From Verrucomicrobiota bacterium (GTDB lineage: Bacteria; Verrucomicrobiota; Verrucomicrobiia; Verrucomicrobiales; Akkermansiaceae), in assembly GCA_009885905.1 (NCBI GenBank), contig VFJU01000540.1:1-6230 (forward strand): 6,230 bases of DNA, read 5' to 3'. The translations under genes were made by a program, and so were the position numbers. Shown here piece by piece: positions 1 through 5,550 of the stretch. The notes under the pieces are model-generated. The model searched no databases. It saw only the letters and a program-made list of their open reading frames with translations, and was not told the origin of the DNA. Position 1 is the stretch's first letter. Every line of letters starts with the position of its first letter.

Positions 1-374
1 CTTAAATCGATGGGTTGTGGGGGCAGACGTGAATCGATTAGAATAAAAACTAGCCTGAGGTTTTCTCGTTGTTCGAGGTAGTCACCGACCGACTCGTTAA
101 AATTAATTTTCTCACTTTTGGCGACTTTGGCGTAGCCATAGCCTGGTAGGTCTACAAGAGACCACTTTTCATTGATAACAAAAAAGTTGAGAAGCTGGGT
201 TTTACCTGGAGTCGCTGAGACCTTTGCTAAGTCCGACTTATTCGTCAGCATGTTGATGAGAGACGATTTGCCGACATTCGACCGGCCGATGAACGCGAAT
301 TCGTCTCTATTCCATTCGGGTGCCGACTTGGGGTCGCGGGCACTCATTGTGAAAACTGCGGATTTAATTTGCAC
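1..374 (-). CDS. engB: EngB (YihA/YsxC) ribosome-assembly GTPase, C-terminus cut by window edge
   Basis: This is a TRAFAC-class GTPase that helps assemble the large ribosomal subunit in the cytoplasm. It shows the Walker A (G1) motif GRSNVGKSS at residues 30-38, the family-typical switch I ATPGKTQ at 54-60, and G3 DLPGYGYAK at 75-83. The G4 NKxD and the C-terminus lie beyond the left edge; 124 codons are visible. I place the start at a GTG (374-372) because the N-terminus then reads MQIKSAVFTMSA, which aligns with the usual EngB opening of the type MKxxKSExVxSA. An ATG at 347 would delete this conserved strand, and a TTG at 401 is a further option. No clear Shine-Dalgarno precedes it. The gene follows the PP2C phosphatase stop by 36 bp and may be co-transcribed with it, but has no obvious functional link. 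Family assignment is very secure; the exact start is less so. Confidence 0.95.
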   Translation of the reverse strand, partial: MQIKSAVFTMSARDPKSAPEWNRDEFAFIGRSNVGKSSLINMLTNKSDLAKVSATPGKTQLLNFFVINEKWSLVDLPGYGYAKVAKSEKINFNESVGDYLEQRENLRLVFILIDSRLPPQPIDL

Positions 375-410
375 GGTTAGATGTTTTCGGAATTTAGCCA
401 ATCAGTGCGC

Positions 411-1853
411 TTAGCATTTTTCGATTGCGACAAGTGTGATGTCGTCCATCTGTGGGCCTTCGCCTGTGAATTGTTTTAACTCCGCTTGAATGCGTTCAAG
501 CACCGCCTCCGCCCCTAATGGTGCTGCTGAACGAAATGATTCGCATATTCGGTCCATTCCGAATTCTTCTTCGGAATCGTCGAGAGCTTCCTTCACGCCG
601 TCTGTGTAAAACAGGACGCAGTCGCCCGAGTCGAGGGTGACCTCTTCATCGCGGGTGACCCTTTCAAAGACCATTCCACTATCAATTCCCAGCGCAAGGC
701 CGGGCGAGCGAAGGAGTTCTACCTCGCCGGTTTTCCTGCGAAAAAGCAGGGCGGGTTCGTGACCAGCGCGCGAGAGCGTGAGAGTGTTAGTTTTATAATT
801 GAGAATGCTGTATGCCATGCTGATGAACATGTCTTCGCGTATGTCTGGGAAGAGCTGGCGATTCACAGCAGCTAATACCACTGAGGGTGATGGATGACTG
901 ATCGCGACAGAGCGGAGGACGCTGCGGCACATCGCCATCATTAGACCCGCCGGCACCCCTTTACCCGAGACGTCTGCGATGGCGATTCCGATTTTTTCTT
1001 CACCGAGGTCGATGTAATCGTAGTAATCACCACTGATAATTCTAGCTGGAAGGTTTGTTCCACTGATTCGGTAGCCGGAGACAACAGGATTTTCTTGAGG
1101 AAGCAGGATTCGTTGCACCTCACGAGCATTTTTTAATTCTCCTTCGATCGCTCTTTTTTCGTGAGCTTCTCGGTGGATGCGAGCGTTGCCGATGGCAAAT
1201 GATGATTGCTCGGCTGCTGAGCGGAAGACCGCAAAGTCGTTGGCCGTGAAGGGTCCATCTTCGCGATGCCTTGCGACGACTAACACCCCTAGATCTTTGT
1301 TTGCGTGGCGCAGCGGTGAGAGAAGCGCAGAAACGTTGTCGGTGTAGCGAGTGAAAGCGTCTCGGAACGCCGGGTGGTTTTTGATGTCTTCGACGTGGAT
1401 GGGTTCACGTGCACTCAGGCAGTGGCCGAGGATTCCCTCATCGAGTGGTACACGTGACAGGCGCAGGTGGCTTTCAAGAGCCCGAGGATCTCGTTCGGCT
1501 TTTTTACGAATTTCCACTGGAATTCCGATCAGCGGGGGACATCTTTCTGATAGATAAGATGGCGTTAGATAATTTCCGTCAGAGTTGATAAAATAAATTG
1601 CCCCACCGCGTGCGCTGACCACCTTTTCGATACCGTCGACGATGATGCGTGAGAGCAGTGAGAGTGAAGGATCATTTTCGATTGCCAGTCCAAGATCGTG
1701 CAAGAACGTGAACATCCGGTGTTCCTCGCCTTCTAGCTCGTTGAATTTTCTGCGAGCGGCTTTGACTTTACGGCGTTGGTTTTGGAGAGCGAGCCCAAAG
1801 GCAAGGATGACCAAAACGCAGAGCGTTAATAAAATTGTTAGGAGATCAGGCAT
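411..1853 (-). CDS. Membrane-tethered GAF-domain PP2C (SpoIIE/RsbU-type) serine phosphatase
   Basis: The 480-residue protein has one N-terminal membrane segment (about 4-23) followed by a basic stretch, so the rest should face the cytoplasm. A GAF sensor domain spans roughly 45-225. A helical linker with AREVQRILLP (243-252), typical for this class, leads into the PP2C domain (about 265-478). The metal-binding aspartates are all present: SGDYYD (D276, D279), DVSGKG (D294), FYTDG (D418) and MDD (D470/D471). The catalytic domain therefore looks active. Such phosphatases dephosphorylate a phosphoserine on STAS anti-anti-sigma proteins, and a STAS gene ends 42 bp upstream on the same strand, which points to that protein as the substrate. 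The GAF domain presumably senses a small ligand or redox state, but its ligand cannot be read from sequence. The start is ATG with no convincing Shine-Dalgarno. Full length for the family. Confidence 0.93.
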   Translation of the reverse strand: MPDLLTILLTLCVLVILAFGLALQNQRRKVKAARRKFNELEGEEHRMFTFLHDLGLAIENDPSLSLLSRIIVDGIEKVVSARGGAIYFINSDGNYLTPSYLSERCPPLIGIPVEIRKKAERDPRALESHLRLSRVPLDEGILGHCLSAREPIHVEDIKNHPAFRDAFTRYTDNVSALLSPLRHANKDLGVLVVARHREDGPFTANDFAVFRSAAEQSSFAIGNARIHREAHEKRAIEGELKNAREVQRILLPQENPVVSGYRISGTNLPARIISGDYYDYIDLGEEKIGIAIADVSGKGVPAGLMMAMCRSVLRSVAISHPSPSVVLAAVNRQLFPDIREDMFISMAYSILNYKTNTLTLSRAGHEPALLFRRKTGEVELLRSPGLALGIDSGMVFERVTRDEEVTLDSGDCVLFYTDGVKEALDDSEEEFGMDRICESFRSAAPLGAEAVLERIQAELKQFTGEGPQMDDITLVAIEKC

Positions 1854-1895
1854 CTTGGGGAAACGCGGAATTTCAGATGCGTTCGTAGAGGGATT

Positions 1896-2444
1896 TTACT
1901 TCCGTTCAGGATCTTCAGCGAGCTTCTGTTTTGATTCCAGCTCGGATTCAAGCAGATTGACGACGTTTGAGAACGCATGAAGGTTTTTGGCGTTGGTGTC
2001 CGAGAGCGTTTGGTGAGCTTCGAGAACGTGCACCGTTTTCAGAATGGCGCCCAGTTGGGAGGGAGTCTGGGGTGGCTTCAATTCTGCTCGGATCGTTTCA
2101 AGTGCCCCATGCCATTTGGCACTTGATGGGTCGATTTCCATCAAGAAATCCAAGCCCAAGTCCTCGAGCGAGTGGCGGTTGCGCTCGCCAGAATCCGCGA
2201 TTTGTAAGACGCCACCGTTTTGGGCGACCAAGCGATTGGCTAAGCCCGCGAGGGTTCCCATGAAGGTTGAATCCATGCTGGTGCAGGCTTGTAGATCGAT
2301 CACCAAGCATTTTTCCTCAGCGGAGATCCTATCCAACCCGAAGGTTTTAAGGGTTGGACTGTTGAGAAACGATCCTTTCCCTTCGCAGCGAATCCAACTG
2401 AAACCATCAAAGGTTCCGACAAAAATTGAGCTTTCTGTAGTCAC
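1896..2444 (-). CDS. STAS-domain protein (anti-sigma factor antagonist-like) with helical C-terminal extension
   Basis: A STAS domain occupies about residues 5-105. Its hallmark is DLQACTSMDSTFMGTL (50-65), in which S59 matches the phosphorylatable serine of SpoIIAA/RsbV (MDSSGLG in those proteins). In partner switching, unphosphorylated STAS binds the kinase/anti-sigma factor; a PP2C phosphatase restores that form. The next gene downstream (42 bp gap) encodes such a phosphatase, so the two likely work together. Residues from about 106 to 182 form a charged, predicted-helical tail absent from minimal SpoIIAA-like proteins (about 115 aa); its role is unknown. The start is a GTG at 2444: the frame is closed by a stop at 2483-2481 with no ATG between, and a GAGGA lies 13 nt upstream, a rather long spacing. 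A regulated sigma factor or kinase is not encoded in the window. Confidence 0.88.
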   Translation of the reverse strand: MTTESSIFVGTFDGFSWIRCEGKGSFLNSPTLKTFGLDRISAEEKCLVIDLQACTSMDSTFMGTLAGLANRLVAQNGGVLQIADSGERNRHSLEDLGLDFLMEIDPSSAKWHGALETIRAELKPPQTPSQLGAILKTVHVLEAHQTLSDTNAKNLHAFSNVVNLLESELESKQKLAEDPERK

Positions 2445-2482
2445 GAAAAAAGTGTCGTCCTCAGGCTGACGACTGAGTAATT

Positions 2483-2511
2483 AAGGTAAAATCATCAGGG
2501 CAGGTCGTCAA
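2483..2511 (-). promoter_or_regulatory. Candidate sigma-70-like promoter for the STAS/PP2C genes
   Basis: On the minus strand TTGACG (2511-2506) is followed after exactly 17 bp by TACCTT (2488-2483). The -35 matches the consensus in five of six positions; the -10 is poor. It lies about 40 bp upstream of the STAS GTG, in the 91-bp gap after the small lipoprotein gene. This would let the signalling pair be transcribed separately from the lipoproteins. Inference from motif and spacing only. Confidence 0.35.
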
Positions 2512-2535
2512 CCATCCATCGCAGACTTGTGAGGC

Positions 2536-2994
2536 TCATTGCCATAGGTACGACTGTTGAGTTGCGAGCACTTTATTATCCCGCAACAGGGTGGCTTTCC
2601 ATGCTAAAACCTTGCCTCGTGTGAAATAATCGTCACCGAGTACCGCGAATTCTACCGATCCCGATCCGTCGCTGGATGGAAAATCTTTGTGCATCTGCTT
2701 CACCAAGCTTGCACTGGCCCCTTGTTGGTAATCGAAGCGGATCTCCACTTCGCCTTGTCCAGTACCCTTCGGATGGTTCCAAGTTAGAGTGTAATATTGC
2801 CCAAGTCTCTCTCGGCGTTCTGCGGCACTAACAGCTCCGTGCAGGCGGCGTAGTTTTTCCATTCTCATCATTGGATCATCCGCCGGCAGGATGATCTCAC
2901 TTCTCAAATGATATTGCTTAACTTTCAGGGTGCCAGGCGAGCTTGCACATGCACCTAGCAGCAATGAGAAAATGAAGAGCGAGAAGAATTTCAC
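2536..2994 (-). CDS. Small lipoprotein of unknown function
   Basis: The 152-residue protein begins with a short signal peptide (MKFFSLFIFSLLLGAC) whose lipobox LGAC places the lipidated cysteine at residue 16. Mature protein is therefore about 137 residues, anchored to a membrane. After a hydrophilic segment with many arginines and methionines (about 40-66), the rest looks like mixed beta structure (YYTLTWNHP, GEVEIRFDYQQ, SGSVEFAVLGDDYF, VLAWKATLLRD). It ends in YLWQ. I do not recognise a characterised family. The start is GTG at 2994, sharing GTGA with the stop of the preceding SH3 lipoprotein gene (4-bp overlap), which implies translational coupling and suggests the two act together in the envelope. 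Confidence 0.82.
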   Translation of the reverse strand: MKFFSLFIFSLLLGACASSPGTLKVKQYHLRSEIILPADDPMMRMEKLRRLHGAVSAAERRERLGQYYTLTWNHPKGTGQGEVEIRFDYQQGASASLVKQMHKDFPSSDGSGSVEFAVLGDDYFTRGKVLAWKATLLRDNKVLATQQSYLWQ

Positions 2995-3629
2995 TCGCCT
3001 GGGGTCTTCAAAGCAGGTTCTTTTATTTGGTTAGATTGCTCTGAGGCAGTGGGAGTCACGAGGGTTGGCTCGGCGGGGGCTACGGTCTTGGGAAGATTTT
3101 CTTTGAGAGGCGGCGCAGTGGGTGAGGGCGCATCGGGATCGATCGCTGTCGGAATCGCTCCCTCTGGTGGCAAGGTGGTGGGAACTGTGACAGGCAGTGA
3201 CGAGTCCAAACCATTTCCAGGTAGGGGAGGGTAAATCTGATACTCACCGGGGTTGGTTGTAAGCCCCTGTGGTGCTGCATTTGGGTCCTCCAGCATCACC
3301 GTCGGCACGAAGCCAATTTCTCCGCTATCGAGTTCTACTTTCAAGTAGCTATCGTTGTTAGATATTACCTTCATCGAAGTGCCACGGCTCAAAAGCTTGT
3401 CAGCGTCAACCGTTCCGTTAGGACGATTCTTGAAGAAAGCGGTGTTGTCCATGGCGGCTCGGACGAATTGCCCAGCGGTGAAAGTGATTTGTGTGTCAGG
3501 AACAGGAGTGTTGTTGCTGCCAGCCGTAAGCAGAGGATCGTAGCCACCACGGGTGATGGGACTTGATCCATTGTTACAGGCCGCAAGACTCAAGGTGGCA
3601 ATGGCACAGATGGGCAGGATGCACTTCAT
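2991..3629 (-). CDS. Lipoprotein with bacterial SH3-like domain and proline-rich tail
   Basis: From the ATG at 3629 the protein has 212 residues and opens with a signal peptide ending in the lipobox LAAC, giving lipidated Cys18. Residues about 48-115 resemble a bacterial SH3 domain: a start FVRAAMDNTAFFKNRP, then GTSMKVISNNDSYLKVEL and the typical closing GEIGFVPTVMLED. Such domains often bind peptidoglycan or peptides. From about 118 to the end the chain is rich in proline, threonine and alanine, like an extended spacer. The frame stays open to an ATG at 3728, but that start would put 33 residues ahead of the signal peptide and overlap panD, so I prefer 3629. The stop overlaps the start of the next lipoprotein gene. 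The precise function is unknown. Confidence 0.82.
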   Translation of the reverse strand: MKCILPICAIATLSLAACNNGSSPITRGGYDPLLTAGSNNTPVPDTQITFTAGQFVRAAMDNTAFFKNRPNGTVDADKLLSRGTSMKVISNNDSYLKVELDSGEIGFVPTVMLEDPNAAPQGLTTNPGEYQIYPPLPGNGLDSSLPVTVPTTLPPEGAIPTAIDPDAPSPTAPPLKENLPKTVAPAEPTLVTPTASEQSNQIKEPALKTPGE

Positions 3630-3640
3630 AAGTAGTAAAA

Positions 3641-3668
3641 ATTTTGCATGATTTTCAAAATCGGTCAA
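3641..3668 (-). promoter_or_regulatory. Candidate promoter for the lipoprotein pair
   Basis: TTGACC (3668-3663), 16-bp spacer, then CAAAAT (3646-3641) on the minus strand, in the 64-bp gap between the panD stop and the lipoprotein ATG at 3629. If used, transcription would start only a few bases ahead of that ATG, giving an almost leaderless message. This fits the lack of a Shine-Dalgarno before 3629, and it would exclude the longer start at 3728. Motif evidence only. Confidence 0.3.
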
Positions 3669-3693
3669 CGTCATTTCTGGTGAATGACTGGCC

Positions 3694-4041
3694 TCACCGG
3701 CTAACTCGGATGATATTATTTTGATCATCCAGAAGCAAATTGGTCGAATCGATAGGAGAATCTGACAGTGCGAAGGCCATAATAGCCACTCGTTCTCCGG
3801 CTTTGATCAGGTGGGCAGCACCGCCATTGATCATGATGTGGCCGGTGCCGGGTTTTCCTGGTAGAATGTAGGTTTCCAGGCGTGCCCCGGTGGTGATCGA
3901 CGCGACCAATACTTTTTCGCCCGCCCACAGGTCTGCGGCTTCCATTAGGTCTGTTGGGATTTCGATGCTTCCCTCGTAATCAACGTCGGAACCGGTGACC
4001 ATGGCTCGATGCAATTTGGATTTGAGGACCTCGCGGAACAT
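3694..4041 (-). CDS. panD: Aspartate 1-decarboxylase proenzyme
   Basis: PanD makes beta-alanine from L-aspartate for pantothenate and coenzyme A synthesis in the cytoplasm. The 115-residue proenzyme matches the family along its length. It opens MFREVLKSKLHRAMVT with K9 and H11, carries YEGS with the self-cleavage site Gly24-Ser25 (Ser25 becoming the pyruvoyl group), has R54 and Y58 in GARLETY, and N72 in INGGAAH. All key positions coincide in numbering with the E. coli enzyme; the C-terminus is slightly shorter. The start is ATG at 4041 without an evident Shine-Dalgarno. It heads the minus-strand series and is divergent from the B12-riboswitch gene on the other strand. No other pantothenate gene is present in the window. 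Confidence 0.95.
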   Translation of the reverse strand: MFREVLKSKLHRAMVTGSDVDYEGSIEIPTDLMEAADLWAGEKVLVASITTGARLETYILPGKPGTGHIMINGGAAHLIKAGERVAIMAFALSDSPIDSTNLLLDDQNNIIRVSR

Positions 4042-4060
4042 GGCGCAAGCAACAGTTCAA

Positions 4061-4074
4061 TGACGTCCACGTCA
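4061..4074. repeat. Inverted repeat TGACGT-CC-ACGTCA, possible operator
   Basis: Two perfect 6-bp arms are separated by 2 bp, 20 bp upstream of the panD start and on the promoter side of the divergent riboswitch leader. The symmetric form and location between divergent transcripts suit a dimeric regulator, but no regulator is identified. A 14-bp palindrome of this kind can also occur by chance. Confidence 0.35.
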
Positions 4075-4096
4075 AGTGGCAACGGTGATCGATGCT

Positions 4097-4102
4097 GATA
4101 AT
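4097..4102 (+). promoter_or_regulatory. Candidate -10 box (GATAAT) for the riboswitch transcript
   Basis: GATAAT matches TATAAT in five of six positions and would start transcription near 4109, about 25 nt before the riboswitch aptamer, a sensible distance. No good -35 is seen at 17 bp (AAGTGG), so it would be weak or activator-dependent; the inverted repeat at 4061-4074 lies just upstream. Confidence 0.25.
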
Positions 4103-4132
4103 TTGGAAAATTAACTTGCCCCAAGTCACTCA

Positions 4133-4292
4133 AAACAGAATATTCTTTCTGACTAACCACGAAAGCGTCATGGAATCCGGTGAGACCCCGGAGCTGTCGC
4201 GCAGCGGTATCCAGATACGAATCCCCACATAGCCAATCGTTTGAAAAAGCGGTGAAGGCGGGGAGGAGGTCAAGCTGGGAGCCCGAATACTT
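4133..4292 (+). promoter_or_regulatory. Cobalamin (vitamin B12) riboswitch aptamer
   Basis: The plus strand carries the conserved core of the cobalamin riboswitch family in the right order. TGGAA (4171-4175) is followed by hairpin TCCGG-TGAGACC-CCGGA (4176-4192). Next comes the highly conserved block GCTGTCGCGCAGCGGTA (4193-4209), in which GCTG/CAGC pair around loop TCGCG (L5). Then TCCCC (4222-4226) pairs with GGGGA (4260-4264), enclosing GCC (4232-4234) paired with GGC (4257-4259) in the GCCA...GTGAAGGC element. The 3' B12-box-like segment AGCTGGGAGCCCGAATAC (4274-4290 region) closes the fold, with TATTC (4141-4145) pairing with GAATA (4285-4289). Such elements normally shut down B12 uptake or synthesis genes when adenosyl- or related cobalamin binds. 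Here the next gene encodes an exported PEP-CTERM protein, so that gene and probably its neighbour are B12-controlled. The outer limits are approximate. Confidence 0.9.
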
Positions 4293-4303
4293 GTGCTTTC
4301 GTA

Positions 4304-4451
4304 GCTCGTCACCCCCGCCAGCCGGATTCGTCCGAGGAATCGGGATCCATGGTCCTCCGCGAAAGGGGATCGACGAGAGAAAATCACGGGTGTTTTCGCC
4401 TGTGGTTCTCTCTTCGTGCATCACAAACAAATCGAAGAGAAATACAATACA
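4304..4451 (+). promoter_or_regulatory. Riboswitch expression platform with kissing loop and switching hairpins
   Basis: Hairpin TCCTC-CGCGAAA-GGGGA (4353-4369) presents loop CGCGA, the exact complement of aptamer loop L5 UCGCG (4197-4201); this matches the L5-L13 kissing contact of class I cobalamin riboswitches. Four segments can pair in exclusive ways: A CTCGTC (4305-4310) with B GACGAG (4372-4377); B CGACGAGAGAA (4371-4381) with C TTCTCTCTTCG (4406-4416, one mismatch), capped by an 8-bp inner stem and TTTT loop; and C TCTCTTCG (4409-4416) with D CGAAGAGA (4433-4440), 12 nt before the ATG. Inferred logic: bound B12 stabilises A:B, freeing C to mask D and block translation; without B12, B:C forms and D is open. 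No U-run follows the B:C hairpin, so translational control is likelier than termination. Confidence 0.65.
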
Positions 4452-5501
4452 ATGAAATATCGTGCATCTTGGATGCCAACGGTAGCAGGCGCATTTGCGT
4501 CGATTACCAAAACCGCCTCGTATCATTATTCCAGATTAAAAGTTGCCCCACTCGCTGGGGTGTACATAGCCTTCATAGCCATAAATCCATCCGCTCAAGC
4601 GGCTTTGACATTTAGTGCAGGCTACAGCAGCGCTTTGTTCTTCACACACAGCAATAGCGACACCATCAACAGCTACGATTGGGGATCTGATAGTAACTTG
4701 TACTATGCAACTGCGGCAGAAGACTTCACCTCCGGTGGAGTATATCGCAACGATGGTAACTCCAGCACCACGATCCGTGCGGCAAGCGCAGATTACGCGG
4801 GAGCTAGCGTGGTCGCGATCAACTCCTCAGTGTATTTTAACGATGGTAATTACCCTTCATCGAAAATTTACCGTTACAATATTGACGACTCAACGACCAC
4901 TTCGACTGTTGCAACAAACTACTTGTTAAGTAAACGGGGAGATAGCCTAGTCACCACCGGCTCTGCAGATTTTTCAACGACACAAATCAGCTATTATGCC
5001 GGTGGCGTGCTATCTGGTTATTTAGATATTGGAGCAGTCGCGGGTGGCTCAGGACCATGCGCATTTGATGCGGAGGGAAACATGTTTTATGCTCCTGGCT
5101 ACAATGATTCTAGTATTTATCGCTGGTCAACCATCGAAGTTGCAGCAGCTTTGTTAGGAGGTTCTTCATCTCAACTCGATGCCGCTGGTCATCAGTGGAT
5201 CGACTATAGTGGTTCATTTGCAGGTGCTGGAGCCAGTTCGTTGTTGATAGATGCGAATGGAAATGTGCTCGTCACGCTTACGGACTTTGTGAATCCATCG
5301 GCGCTTGTGAAGTTCGATGCGAGTGGCAATGGAAATTATGAGACTGTTCTCACTTCGACAGACCGCCTTGGTGAGCTGCGAATGCATGAGGGTGCACTTC
5401 TTATTTCCGATGCAAATCGGATCATCACCATCATTCCAGAACCTTCCACGATTTTGGTCACGTTGTCGGGCCTCCTTTTACTTATAAGGAGAAAACGATA
5501 A
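4452..5501 (+). CDS. Exported beta-propeller-like protein with PEP-CTERM surface anchor, B12-riboswitch controlled
   Basis: The 349-residue protein has a long signal peptide (basic first 30 residues, hydrophobic core about 32-45, likely cleavage after AQA at 48-50). It ends with a textbook PEP-CTERM signal: IPEPST (328-333), hydrophobic helix about 333-345, and RRKR as the last four residues. This tail is recognised by an exosortase, which sorts the protein to the cell surface. The middle has repeated strand-turn units such as FDAEGNMFYAPG (205-216) and IDANGNVLVTLTD (266-278), plus VYRNDG and VYFNDGN units near 97-133. These resemble YncE/BtuG-like beta-propeller blades but are too weak for a firm family call. 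The start is ATG 4452; a GTG at 4416 would add 12 residues and lies inside the switching hairpin. Its riboswitch leader suggests a job in capturing or using cobalamin; this is inferred. Confidence 0.88.
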   Translation: MKYRASWMPTVAGAFASITKTASYHYSRLKVAPLAGVYIAFIAINPSAQAALTFSAGYSSALFFTHSNSDTINSYDWGSDSNLYYATAAEDFTSGGVYRNDGNSSTTIRAASADYAGASVVAINSSVYFNDGNYPSSKIYRYNIDDSTTTSTVATNYLLSKRGDSLVTTGSADFSTTQISYYAGGVLSGYLDIGAVAGGSGPCAFDAEGNMFYAPGYNDSSIYRWSTIEVAAALLGGSSSQLDAAGHQWIDYSGSFAGAGASSLLIDANGNVLVTLTDFVNPSALVKFDASGNGNYETVLTSTDRLGELRMHEGALLISDANRIITIIPEPSTILVTLSGLLLLIRRKR

Positions 5502-5513
5502 ATGAAATCCTCA

Positions 5514-5545
5514 CGGCGAAGGGTGTAATTGGTCACCCTTCGCCG
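5514..5545 (+). other. Perfect 12-bp stem-loop between the two exported-protein genes
   Basis: CGGCGAAGGGTG (5514-5525) and CACCCTTCGCCG (5534-5545) are exact complements around an 8-nt loop, TAATTGGT. The hairpin starts 12 bp after the PEP-CTERM stop and ends 5 bp before the next possible ATG. No T-run follows on either strand, so it is not a canonical intrinsic terminator. It may lower read-through, stabilise the upstream message end, or restrain translation of the second gene. Confidence 0.75.
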
Positions 5546-5550
5546 GTCAT

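Noticed and set aside
172..414. 80-codon plus-strand frame near the left end
   Set aside because: It is antisense to engB, whose GTPase motifs are unmistakable.
2044..2469. 141-codon plus-strand frame opposite the STAS gene
   Set aside because: It lies fully antisense to the STAS gene and its reading shows no domain; the STAS motif on the other strand is clear.
3670..3688. Short inverted repeat GTCATT-7-AATGAC after panD as a terminator
   Set aside because: The stem has only 6 AT-rich pairs and no T-run follows on the minus strand.
2991..3728. Longer 245-residue version of the SH3 lipoprotein from ATG 3728
   Set aside because: It places 33 hydrophilic residues before the signal peptide and overlaps panD by 35 bp.
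4371..4416. Hairpin in the leader as an intrinsic terminator
   Set aside because: The stem is strong but followed by TGCATCAC, not a T-run; its arms fit a translation switch better.
4416..4451. GTG at 4416 as start of the PEP-CTERM gene
   Set aside because: It would add MHHKQIEEKYNT ahead of an already long signal peptide and is buried in the base of the switching hairpin; ATG 4452 fits better.
3945..4526. 193-codon minus-strand open frame overlapping panD and the riboswitch
   Set aside because: It runs through the 5' part of panD in another frame and across the structured leader, shows no recognisable domain, and its composition is that of a chance frame.
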